A DNA stretch of 64,000 nt, from positions 12,836,938 through 12,900,937 of the forward strand of contig CM026574.1 in NCBI GenBank assembly GCA_015143295.1. The letters run 5' to 3'. Positions 21,101-31,800 of this stretch are shown here, in pieces. How positions within the stretch are numbered: the first letter of the stretch is position 1; every line of letters begins with the position of its first letter. Made by a program: the position numbers and the translations under genes. Source of the stretch: Tetracentron sinense. Taxonomy: Eukaryota; Streptophyta; Magnoliopsida; Trochodendrales; Trochodendraceae. The notes beneath the pieces were generated by a model. That model saw nothing but the letters and a program-made list of their open reading frames with translations, was not told where the DNA came from and ran no database searches.

Positions 21101-21484
21101 AATACGGGTAGGAAGGAAGAGAGTGCCCTTCTTCTAAGAGAAACAATCGGTGAGAAAAAGAGTCTACAAGAGCTTTTTTTGACTTGGAACAGGAATCTAT
21201 CAGACTGGACATTGATAAAAATCTATATCCAGTCTCAGACCAGACACTGGGTCATTTTCCATCTGAGCTGTATTGAGAGAAGTGTCATTTTCCCTCTGAG
21301 TTGTATAAAGAGAATAGTCTTCCTGAGATGTATGCAATAGGAACCACAACTACAATTCACAAGTAAAAAAACAGGGTTTTAACAAGGCATGTTGATGGCT
21401 ATCTGAATGATGGACATCATCTCAACGTTTGGGTTATCTGCTCTAAAGGTCAGTGGGTTAATGGCTAGCATTTGAAGCTTGGCT

Positions 21485-21570
21485 AAGGGTGGCAACGCAC
21501 TCCTCTGGATCGATCCCATCCCGGAACCTCCCTCCTAGTGAGGGGATACACTACCACTGGGTTTACCCTA
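21485..21570 (-). repeat. SINE-like piece
   Basis: Read on the minus strand it has an A-box-like AAACCCAGTGGTAGTG and a B-box-like GGGATCGATCC about 40 bp downstream. It resembles the other SINE-like pieces in the window. Weak evidence. Confidence 0.3.
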
Positions 21571-21905
21571 CTGTGTTTTGTTTTTAATTTCTTTTTTTTT
21601 GGTGTGCCTCCATTTTTTTATTTTTTATTTTGGATTTTGTTAATAACAGGGTCGGATCCTCGTCACTTGCTATGGAAATTATTATTCACTACTCCTTCTG
21701 ATACAATACAGATGTTATGTTGGGTCATTCAATCCATGTGGATTGGGTGGTCATGATTGGTCAAGCCCAATCCATTATCTTCATGGGAAGGGAAGCAATG
21801 GTTGGTTGAAAAGGATCACACCTGTCCAAAGAGATGATGATGCATAGCAAGTGGCGGAGAATTTCATGAAATAGTTGGAACAAAGAAACAAAAGATTCAT
21901 GGGAC

Positions 21906-23045
21906 ATGTTAAATAATAGTATAAAATATCATAGAAATTGAGGGGCATTTTAGGAATAAAAACATTTGCGGGGTTACATAGAATAGTATAGAAATTTGAG
22001 ACATTTCAGGTATAGAAACTTGAGGAGCATGTTGGGAACAACAAAGACTTAGGAGCATTTTGAGAAGTATAAAATAGGGGTTTTTGCATATCAATAGCTA
22101 GGTTTATCCTAGTTTGCAAATACACTATTATGTATAACAAATTTGCAAATTAATTCCCCCATTGTTCAATTGGTAGACAAAGAACTTCATTTTTCCACTT
22201 TCGTTGAATTGCATTAAAAATGCTTAAAAATTTACTATAATACCCTTGGGACCTTTAGTAGACCATAACACCCTTGTGACATGTGTCTCCTTATAACTCA
22301 ATTTAACTGTGGTTCAGATTCACTAACCTTAGTGTTAAAGGCTTATAGCATCTAACCTTAGTTTTTAGAAAAAAATTAACCACATGGATTATAACTTATT
22401 AACCATAATTCAAAGGCAGTTAAAGGGGTGTCGCCTTTTAACTCCCTTTAATTGTGGTTAAGATTCACTAACCCTTAGGGTTAAAGGCTTAAAACATCTA
22501 ACTTTGGTTTTTGGAAAAAATTAACCACAAGGATTGAAACTTATTAATCATAGTTCAAGGGTAATTAAAGGGGTGTTCCCTTTTAATTCTCTATAATTGT
22601 GGTTAAGATTCACTTATCCTTAGGGTTAAAGCATCTAACCTTGCTTTTAAGGAAAACAAATTTTAAAATTAACCACATGATTAAAACTTGTTATCCATAA
22701 TTCAAAGATAGTTCAGGGACAGTTAAAAAGGCATTGTTAAGTTATACAAGATCAATTTTAAGGGCATAATAGTCCAGTTTTAAACAAAATCCCAAAGGAG
22801 GTAAGGATTTAGGTTCTTTGTCTAACGGTTGAAAAACAATGAACTAATTTCCAAACAAAAAAAAAAATTACATAATACTGTATTTGTAAACTAGGATAAA
22901 CCTATAGCTAATATGCAAAAAGCCCTATAAAATATTATAAAATCTGAAGGGTATTTTAAGAGAGAAAAAACAGCTTGAGGGGTTCAATAGAATAGTATAG
23001 AAACTTAGTGGCATTTCGGGTATAGTAATTTGATGGGCATTTTCA
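21906..23045. repeat. Diverged direct repeats flanking the MULE-like element
   Basis: About 21930-22035 and 22940-23045 share, in the same orientation, GGGGCATTTTAGG-like, CATAGAATAGTATAGAAA and CATTTCAGGTATAG-like stretches. A tandem pair probably existed before the element between them inserted. Confidence 0.6.
22077..22925. mobile_element. MULE-like MITE, 849 bp, with three internal tandem units
   Basis: Long imperfect terminal inverted repeats begin GGGGTTTTTGCATAT on the left. The right end, read inversely, starts GGGCTTTTTGCATAT. The similarity extends about 60 bp through TAGGTTTATCCTAGTTT. The 9-bp duplication TATAAAATA (22068-22076 and 22926-22934) fits the Mutator superfamily. Inside, three diverged units of about 130 bp (from about 22302, 22437 and 22577) each contain GTGGTTAAGATTCACT-like, AGCATCTAACCTT-like and TTAACCACA-like motifs. 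No coding capacity. Confidence 0.8.
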
Positions 23046-23225
23046 GTATAAAAGTAGATGAAGACATGTAAGAAAATATGTCAAAAAATTTGAGAACACA
23101 TTTCCTTAGATGCCCTAACAAATTCTCTTTTATACAAGGTAGATAGATAAAGATCATGGCATAATGACAGTGATGAGGTGATAACTACATCTTACCTTGA
23201 AGGAAGAATGATAAGGTTATGTCTA

Positions 23226-23905
23226 GGGATGTATTCGGGCGGAGCAAGTTTGGCCAAGTTTGAGGTTGGCTTGAACATGCTCAACTTCAGCTTGGCTTGA
23301 GCTTGATTGGAGCTCGAATGTTTATGCTTGAGTTTGGTTTGAGCTTGGCTTGAATAAGCTTGATCGAGCTGCTTCATTCAAGCTCGAAATTTATTCAAGC
23401 CGAATCAAGCTCCGGTTGGCCCAAGCTTGATTTAAGGAATTATTTTGTTTAATTTTACTTAATTTTAATAAAAGTGTTTATTAATAAATTATAATACAAG
23501 AGACTATAAAAAATTAATACATTAATATACAAAAATAAGATTTGAGGATAGTCATTCAGTCCAAAGAGTAGAGAGTTAGACAAGAATTTCTATTTTTAAC
23601 TACATAATATTTTTGTCATTATTAATTCTTAAACTTATTTATTATAAAATAAAAATTATTACAATCTAACAGGGTTTGGCTTGGGTTTGACTTGTTCGAG
23701 CTCAAGCCGAACTAAGCCTTAAACAATTGAGCTTTGAGCTGAGCCGAATCAAATAGGGTGGTGGCTTGGGTTTGACTTGTTCAAACATTCGAGCTCAAAT
23801 AAAAGATTGCATTGATTCGTTCGAGCCTGAAATGGCAACTTGAGCTTAGCTCAAATCAGCCTAACCAAGGCAAGCCATTGAGCTAACTTGGCTTGAGTAC
23901 AGCGT
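23226..23905. mobile_element. Fold-back element with CTTGAGCTTGG-type arms
   Basis: The left part is full of GCTTGGCTTGAGCTTG-type motifs. The right part has the inverse set (CAAGCCGAACTAAGCC, GAGCTCAAATAA) around an AT-rich centre. It also starts with GGGATGT, as many such plant repeats do. Ends and target duplication were not resolved. Confidence 0.5.
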
Positions 23906-24137
23906 TAGTCTGATCAACTTTCCAACCGACAAGCCAAAGGACTTCTCATTTCTTACCAGTTAAGCACTGCCAACGACAGTTGATGGATGGCCCAATAATT
24001 CAAAAGAAGAAGATTCAAAAGAGCGTGATCCAATAATTCTCCAAGTCTTTCAACAACGACAAAAGAGCATGACCCAATAAGTCTCCAAGTCTTTCAATAA
24101 CGACAAAAGAGCATGACCCTACGTACGTATATCAACT

Positions 24138-24210
24138 CACACTCCCGCCTCTTGCGTGAGTGGTAGGAGTGTGGCCTTAAGGGATGAAGGTATGGGGATC
24201 CAAATAAATG
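24138..24210 (+). repeat. SINE-like piece
   Basis: CACTCCCGCCTCTTGCGTGA, GTGGTAGGAGTGTGGCC and then GGGGATCCAAA match the order seen in the repeated pieces at 40.75, 48.20 and 61.37 kb. The A and B boxes are degenerate. Confidence 0.35.
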
Positions 24211-24459
24211 TTAACCGTAACGTATATCAACTCATTTTTTATAATGATGACTGGATGCATTTACCTCATGTGCTCCATTGGATCATGTCGATAACTGACC
24301 CTATACTCCTATAGTATAGTTCTAATTGGTGGGGATCCATTGGAACAGTTTGCACTAGGGGTGCAACTCACGCTGGTTGGGAAGGCTGCAACTCAATCTC
24401 CTGTTGAAGAGATAAGGGGAGCAATCCAAAATATGCCTAATAGCAAAGGTAGTTTGGTA

Positions 24460-24567
24460 ATTACAAATATAAAAGGGTATTTTTCAACTAAATTTTTCTC
24501 TGTAATATCCAAACTACAATTATAAAAGGGTATTTTTGCAACTAAATTTTTCTCTGTAATATCCAAA
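24460..24567. repeat. Tandem duplication, about 54 bp x 2
   Basis: ATAAAAGGGTATTTTT, CAACTAAATTTTTCTCTG and TAATATCCAAA occur twice in direct succession with few differences. Confidence 0.85.
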
Positions 24568-25216
24568 GTACCCCTGTCAAGGCATGTTTTTGGTTCCCTC
24601 AGGTTGACTTCAACCAGAGCTCCTGTTTATAGTTAATCTCTTTAAATAACCAAAGAAGAAGATTTTTAAACCATTTAACTACTATATAAACTATGAGTGT
24701 TAATATGAGGTGGAGTTATGCTTCAAGCACCTTGAACAGAGCTCCTCTTTTTTTGTGTAAAGGCAGTGAATTTTGTAATTATGGAGAGAGACCTTAGAAG
24801 TTTTGTAAAACATTCTCTCAATAATTACAAGATTACCACCAACCAATAGATAAAAAGAGGACCTCTGCATCATGTTTAAACATATAAATAGTAGGGGAAT
24901 GTAGCACATGTCATTCCTGCATTCCTCGCAACCCCCACTTTGAATTAAGCGGCAAATGAGACTACGGAGTACCATATGTTCATGTTTCAACATTTTCTTC
25001 AATGGTTTGACTCAGATTTATTCATGTTTGAACATTAGACTATCTATAAATATCGCAGGGCTCAGGTTGGGCCCAGTTGTCTTTGTTCACTACATATTAT
25101 CTATCCCTTTTGATCTTCCATCCAGCTAGCAGAGAAGAATCAAAAGCAGAGAGAAGACCTTGACCCCAGAAAATAAAATGTCATGGCCTCCAGTTTATAA
25201 TTTTGGTTTGGAACTC
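24568..25216. other. Upstream region of the receptor kinase gene
   Basis: No coding or repeat match was recognised. It is the natural place for the gene's promoter. Confidence 0.5.
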
Positions 25217-25225
25217 TATATAAAT
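25217..25225 (+). promoter_or_regulatory. TATA box of the receptor kinase gene
   Basis: TATATAAAT lies 57 bp before the start codon. That implies a short 5' UTR of roughly 30 nt. Confidence 0.65.
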
Positions 25226-25281
25226 CCCTCACCCTCTATGCACAAACTACTTCAAATATTTTCTTAGTTGCAACCTAATCC

Positions 25282-28200
25282 ATGGCGTTTAACTCCCCCT
25301 TAGAGAAATTGCTCCCCCTTCTTGTCTTACTACTATCCTTCTTGGTCATTCTGTTAGTTTCTTCTGCCAATATTGCTGCTGCTTCTACCTCTTCTTCTAC
25401 TGTAGAAGAAGCGGAGGCTCTCCTAAAATGGAAAGCCAGTCTTGAGTTCCAAACCAATTCTCCCCTCACCTCATGGGTACTTACTACAAATAATGACACC
25501 AATACTTCTTCCCAAACTAAAAGGAGAAGCAGCCCCTGCAGTTGGGTTGGAATCACTTGCAACAAGACTGGTAGAATCTCCGAAATAAACCTAAGAAGAG
25601 CAGGTTTAAAAGGTACGCTCCATGACTTTGGCTTCGTATCATTTCCCAACCTCGTCGTTCTTGATCTCAGAAACAACTCACTCTCCGGAACTATTCCAAC
25701 CCACATAGGCAATCTTTCCAAACTCACCATCCTCTGTATGGGCAAAAACCAGCTTAGGGGCTCAATTCCACAAGAAGTATGGAATTTGATGAATCTCAGG
25801 ATCCTAGGCTTCTCCATGAACCTTCTTACAGGTTCCATTCCTTCCAATTTAGGAAATTTAACCAATTTGTCCTTATTGTACCTTGGGACCAATCATCTTT
25901 CTGGTTTAATTCCTCCTGAAATAGGAAATTTAAAGTCACTTACTGAACTAGAATTGAGCGTTAATACTCTCATTAGTTCAATCCCTGCTTCTATAGGTAA
26001 CTTAACCAACCTAATTATGTTGTCCCTCTTTGAAAATCAGTTGTACGGTCCCATACCTCGAGAATTGAATAGTCTTACACAACTAACCGGTCTGCATTTA
26101 GCTCTCAACCAGCTCTATGGTTATCTACCACAAAATATGTGTCTTAGTGGCTCACTTAAATCTTTCACAGCATTCGACAACCATTTCACAGGTCCCATCC
26201 CAAAAAGCTTAAGAAATTGCACGAGCTTGGTTAGACTCCGACTTGAAGGAAATCAACTCAGAGGAAATATATCAGAAGACTTTGGTGTATATCCTAAGCT
26301 AGATTACATTGATTTGAGCCATAATAAATTGTTTGGGGAGATCTCAAGGAATTGGGGAGAGTGTCGACTTCTAACAAGCTTGAAAATCTCCGGGAACAAG
26401 ATTACTGGTAAGATACCACTTGATTTATTGAAGTTGACCAAGTTAAAAGTCCTAGACCTTTCTTCAAATCGCTTGGTTGGAGAGATTCCAAGGGAATTAG
26501 GGGGTTTGGTCTCATTGTTCAAATTAGATTTGAATGATAACCACCTCTCTGGAAATGTACCTACAGAATTTGAAATGTTCTCCGATCTAGAACATCTTAA
26601 CCTCGCAGCAAACAATTTGAGTGGATCCATTCCTGAACAACTTGGGAATTGCTTGAAACTAAGTTACTTGAATATGAGCAAAAACAAATTTAGTGAAAGC
26701 ATTCCATTTCGAATGGGGAGTTTGACTTCCCTCCAAGTTCTACTTGATTTTAGCCAAAACTCACTTACAGGAGAGATACCACCACAACTTGGCAACTTAC
26801 AACACTTAGAAATATTGAATCTCTCCCACAATAAGCTCTCAGGTTCCATTCCATCCACCTTTATTGATATGGTTAGCTTGACATCTATAGATATATCATA
26901 CAATGAGTTCGAGGGTCTGCTTCCCAACATCAAAGCCTTTCGAGAGGCTCCAATAGAAGCATTTATGCATAATAAAGGCTTGTGTGGCAATGCCACAGGT
27001 TTGCAGTCTTGTGATTTTTCAAGAAAAAGCAAGTCCAATGCAAAAGAGGGCAACAAACTCAAAATTTTGATTGCACTTCCTTTGTTAGGAACATTGTTTC
27101 TAATATTTGCATTAATTGGAATTTTTTATATTTTTCACAGAAGAGTGAGAAATATAAAAAATGAGTTGGGAGAAATGAGCAATAAAAATATATTTGAGCT
27201 GGGAGAAATGAGCAATAAAAATATATTTTCGATATGGAGCTATGATGGGAGATTAGTTTACGAAGATGTCATTGAAGCGACAGAAGCCTTTAACAACAAC
27301 CATTGCATTGGGGTGGGTGGGTATGGAAGCGTTTATAAAGCAAAGTTGTGCACGGGTCAAGTTGTTGCTGTAAAGAAGTTTCATCAATTACAAGATCGTG
27401 AGATGGATGATCTAAAATCTCTTACAAGTGAAATATGTGCACTAGCAGAAATTCGTCATCGAAACATCGTGAAATTGTATGGTTTTTGTTTACATGAGCG
27501 CCACTCATTTTTGGTTTATGAGTATTTGGAACGGGGAAGCTTGGCTAAGATCTTGAGTAGCGTGGAACAAGCGACAATGTTTGATTGCGTTAAGAGGGTA
27601 AAAGTGATTAGAGATGTGGCTCATGCTTTATCTTATATGCACCATGATTGCTCAGCTACAATAGTTCATCGAGATATAACGAGTAAGAACGTCTTGTTGG
27701 ATTTGGAATATGGGGCTCATCTCTCCGACTTTGGCACTGCTAGACTTCTAAATCCCAATGCATCCAATTGGACTTCACTTGCAGGGACATATGGATATGT
27801 TGCTCCAGGTAATTTTGAAGCAACCTTTTTCCCCTTATATAAAAGGGATGGTTTAAATTGTTACTTTCTTTTTAATTTTATGTTATCATAAGTGAGATGG
27901 TAACCACCCTAGTTGACCTTGTATTAGCCAACATCCCATAATTACGAATATGGACTGATTAATATTAGACCAACGGAAGAGTGGGGTCAAGTTGTGACCA
28001 CTAACCGGATGACTCAAAAATATTATTGTGCGAGTGGTTTCAAGAGATCACTTCCATTCAAAAAAATATTTTTGCTATATTCAAAATGAAGTCAAATCCT
28101 CTATGGTGATAACCAGATTTGGCAAATCCAGTTATCACCCCTAGAGGTCTCCACGTGTCCTTTTTGACACCCCTTACCTGTGGTTAAGATTCACCCTCCC

Positions 28201-28930
28201 TTAGGGTTCACCCACCCATCCTTGGTTATTAGAAAAATATATTAATTATTTTTTTAAAATTAAAAAACTATTTTTAGGGCTTTTTTTTAATATTAAAATA
28301 TTTTTAAAAATAATTAATATTTTTTTCTAAAAACCAAGGATGGGTGGGTGAATCTTAACCACAATTAAGGTGTGTCAAAAGAGACACGTGGAGACCTCTA
28401 GGGGTGATAACCGGATTTGCCAAATCTGGTTATCACCGTAGATGATTTGGCTTCGTTATAAAATATTTGACTAATGGAACAAGGGAATCTGTGTGGCAAT
28501 AATATGACTTAATATAGAGAATTGATCACATTTCTTTTTTGCAGAGCTTGCTTACACAATGCAAGTGACTGAAAAATGCGATGTGTATAGCTTCGGGGTT
28601 CTAACCCTGGAAGTAATTATGGGAAGGCATCCAGGCGAACTCATCTCTAGTATATCACCATTGTTATCATCAACATCATCATCAGCAGCAGCAATTGAGT
28701 TGAATATACTCTTAAAGGACATATTGGACCAACGCCTCTCACCTCCCACCCATCAAGTTGCTGAGGAAGTGGTTTCTATTATGAAGTTGGCATTTGCATG
28801 CTTACGTGATAGACCCCAGTCTCGGCCAACCATGCAACATGTCTCACAGAATATATCAATTCGCGATCCACCATCTTTGGAGCCATTCCAAACTATTAAA
28901 TTGGGGCAATTGTTGACTCTCGAGGTGTGA
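25282..28930 (+). CDS. LRR receptor-like kinase, MIK2-like (LRR-XII/XI-type), two exons
   Basis: The exons are 25282-27808 and 28545-28930, joined across a GT-AG intron in the activation segment, and encode 970 residues. In order they hold a signal peptide (about 1-35), an LRRNT_2 domain with a W-x-G-I-T-C motif, about 17-18 plant LRRs (L-x-G-x-I-P), a transmembrane helix (about 592-618) and a Ser/Thr kinase. The Gly-rich loop is near 677, V-A-V-K-K near 695, H-R-D at 796-798, D-F-G at 816-818 and A-P-E at 841-843. The APE glutamate codon is split by the intron. All catalytic residues are present, so it is an RD kinase. The nearest named family is MDIS1-interacting receptor-like kinase 2, which perceives peptides at the plasma membrane. 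This protein is somewhat shorter than typical members, near 1,045 residues. No frame defect was seen. It is probably functional, but the ligand is unknown. Confidence 0.93.
27163..27228 (+). repeat. 33-bp in-frame tandem duplication in the kinase gene
   Basis: Two 33-bp copies (27163-27195 and 27196-27228) differ at one base and encode [11 protein letters not shown] twice, just after the transmembrane helix. The duplication lengthens the juxtamembrane segment by 11 residues without harming the frame. Confidence 0.95.
28095..28445. mobile_element. Fold-back MITE inside the kinase intron
   Basis: The left half (GGTGATAACCAGATTTGG, CACCCCTAGAGGTCTCCACG, GGTTAAGATTCACCC) is mirrored by the right half (GGGTGAATCTTAACC, CGTGGAGACCTCTAGGGGTG, CAAATCTGGTTATCACC) around an AT-rich centre. 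A relative lies at 57285-57645. The outer limits are blurred because the inverted similarity runs on into CAAATC(C/A)TCTA flanks. It fills nearly half of the 736-bp intron. Confidence 0.85.
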
Positions 28931-29149
28931 TTATATTAGCCTAGTATTGGGTATGGTTGCTACTACTGTTGCTTGATTATTTTACTGTATTTCGAGTTTA
29001 TGTTTTATGAGATTGTCCTATCATTAAAAGTGATATTTGTGTGTCTGTGGATTAAATTTCATTTACAAACTGCATTACTTAAAGACTTTTTGGTGATAAA
29101 ATTGGGCTCATTAATTTAGTAAACTTTCCGATTAATTTAGTAAACTTTC

Positions 29150-29594
29150 GACAGTCTTGCCCATTGATCTCTAGGTACATATTTAGACAATTAAGATGGC
29201 ACGTTCCCCACTTGTCTAAGTCGTGTACCTGGAGAGCCATGGGGAAATGCTGCCAAAATGTAGTTCAAATAGATAAAGGGACTAGAGCATTCGACTCTTG
29301 AGGATTATGTATTCCTAAATGGGATAGGAACACCACACCTGTTACATAAGAGACGAATGTACTGTGACATGCATTTCATAATTGTCTTCCCTCTTTTGTT
29401 TAGTTTCAGTGTTCTTCTTGTATCGAAACTTGGGGAATCCATTATGGATAAGAATTGGGTGAGTTTAAATAGACTGAGCCCTACATATGAAGCGGGTGTG
29501 GAACGATTCTTAGACTTTGCATTCGGTCATTCAGAGTACAATGGAAATATCAAATGTCTGTGTAAGCAATGTTCAAACATATATTCGAGATATC
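29150..29594 (+). pseudogene. 5' leader and N terminus of a second CACTA transposase, cut by Copia
   Basis: An ATG at 29444 starts about 50 codons of the transposase-associated domain: D-K-N-W-V, E-A-G-V-E-R-F-L-D-F-A, then C-x-C-x2-C-S-N. This parallels the start of the TNPD gene at 13958 but lacks its first intron. The leader at about 29170-29340 is similar to the TNPD leader (GGTACATATTTAGACAA, GTCTAAGTCGTGTAC, TGGGATAGGAACACC). The frame breaks at 29595, where the Copia LTR begins. No continuation was found beyond the retrotransposon. Confidence 0.8.
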
Positions 29595-31784
29595 TATTAG
29601 ACATTATGCCCTACCCTAAAAAATCATTTAGATTGTAAGATTCTTATTTATTAGATTAATAAAGACATCTTCTTTATCTACTGTGAATTCATTATGGGTA
29701 ATTGACCATGATTATGAGATGATCTATACGATATAAGATATCGATCAAGATCCCTAGGATATATTGTAGGAAAGTTATGTGATAGGTATTGAACTATCAC
29801 AGGCAGATATAGCTTTCCAGTTCCTTATACCTTATAGAGTCACAGCTATGGGTGAAGTTAGGCACTTCACTTATATGTCTGCCACAATGCTAAGAAGTTC
29901 TCAATGGTTGAGATGTAGTTTTATCTCAAACTATTATAGTGAAGACTACACATCAGCATATGGGTACTTAAATGTACAGTGACTGATTGCATGCAATGAG
30001 AGACATCTTGCATAAACATACTATCAAATAGTTGGTCTCTCATTCACATTGAACAGTTTTGATGATCCTTAGATCTAATAAGTTCATTTATAACTGAGCA
30101 GTAATCTGACTGTTTTGATTGCACCTAAGTACTCTCTACCTAAGGGATTACGATACGTTGACAGTTGGATAATTAGAAAGATGTTCGAGTCATAATGAAT
30201 TTCAAACAAGAAATTCATGCTCATTAAATTGAGAGATTGTCTAAGTTCCGGGTAAGACAATCGATTAAGCTTAAATCTTACGCATGTGATTTTGAAATCA
30301 AATAAGTTTGAAATATATTTTTAATAAAATATATTATACTTAATAAAAGTTTTTCTCAAAATGTTTTATATGAGAAATAGTTTCTCATGACTTAATCAAA
30401 TATCTTGGAAACCCGGATGATATACAATGGGCTATGAGTTAGATAGTATATTAATCTTGAAGGCTCATTAGGGATAATATTATTGGAAGGATCAATCAAA
30501 TTGGAAAGTTCATGTGGTGGGATCCTTTATTGGTTGATGTTCTTACACTGGGATTCAATTACAACATGGATATCTCACGTCACTTACAATTCTGATGTCA
30601 TTCACATCGTATAAGTCAGGGTTAGAATGTCTCAATGCAATCTATGGAGATGCTCATAAAAGAAATAGAAACTCAGATAATAGATTAAGTGTTAATCTAT
30701 AATTTAATTGATTAAATGTTAATCTTTAATAAATAGATTAAATGTTAATCTATGATTTAGATTAAATGTTAATCTAAATTAAAGGATAATAATTATTATT
30801 ATTTAATTAACCCAATATAAGGGTATATGAGTTTGACTCATATCCATAAAATCCCTTTAAAATGGACCTTATTGGTGGGCCCAAGCCCATGGGATAGACT
30901 CCCTAGGGTGGGCGCCCACTTCTAGTTCCTTAATGGTTAGGGAGTTGATTAGTAGATAATTATTAATTAATTAGTCCTTATCTAATGAGATTAGATGCCT
31001 TATTTGGAAAACAAGAAACAAAGAGATAAAGATTATCCTTACCAAACTTGGAGCTCAAGACTCCCTCTCCCTTATGCCCACTCCTAGCTCACACCCACCC
31101 CTAGGGGGTTTTCTAATTTGATTAGAATCCTTAGATTCTATGGAGTTTGTTGCATCCCATTAATTAAGGAATCCTTTTACAAAAAGGAATCCTAAATTAG
31201 AAAATTTGTTATAACTAATTAGTTATGGATAAACATGAAGTTTAATTAATGATAAGAGTTATCCTTTTTTAGTAACTCTTAGGGATAACTATCATTATTA
31301 GATAATGATTAGGATTTGGTCTAAATGTGGATAAGATCCACATTTATAAATACCCAACACCCCAAACTGTTGGAACTAAGGGTTCATTATTTTTATCCAA
31401 CCAAAACCGTGAGCTAGAGAGAGCGTTCTCCTCTCCTAATTTTCGTGAGCTTCAAGGGATACTCTCAAGATGTTTTGAAGGTTAGGGTTTTTAACCCTAA
31501 GGTTTTTTGAGATAGAAAGTCTACTCCATCATCATCCTTTATCTCTTTGTTCTTCAAAAACCAATGATAGATTCAAAATCTTCGCGGGGATAACGAAGAA
31601 CGAGGATCGAGTTTTGAGTATTTCTTCGAGAAATCTCTACAAAGAGTTTTGAGTATTGCGTCACCGGTCAATATCATTCACCGAGGTAATTCTCTAAACA
31701 TGTAGTTAATATTATTTGTTTTCTATGATGTAAATATCTTCAGGATCCAACATTCCGCATAATTTTTTATCTGAATTCCCTACA
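29595..31784 (+). repeat. 5' LTR of the Copia element, about 2.19 kb
   Basis: It begins TATTAGACATTATGCCC (the 3' copy has TGTTAGATATTATGCCC) and ends near CCCTACA, just before the primer-binding site. TATAAATA at about 31345-31352 is a likely promoter element. The terminal TG has mutated to TA. Confidence 0.8.
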
Positions 31785-31800
31785 AGTCGTATTAGAGCTC
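31785..31800 (+). other. Degenerate primer-binding site
   Basis: GTCGTATTAGAGCTCATGG resembles the usual initiator-Met primer site TGGTATCAGAGC with three changes. It sits directly after the LTR end. Confidence 0.6.

Larger units (their letters stand above)
18662..21461. repeat. Large inverted-repeat structure, about 2.8 kb
   Basis: An 18-bp exact inverted pair (18662-18679 and 21444-21461, TTAACCCACTGACCTTTA and its inverse) brackets a longer diverged pair. Arms of roughly 230 bp at about 18890-19120 and 21115-21350 share, in inverse orientation, ACTTGGAACAGGA, TCTACAAGAGC, TCATTTTCCATCTGAG and TGAGATGTA. It may be an old fold-back or MULE-like element. No target duplication was identified. 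Confidence 0.6.

Noticed and set aside
25275-25892. Long minus-strand open frame over the receptor kinase start, and others at 26304-27062
   Set aside because: They mirror the codon pattern of the real gene and show no domain.
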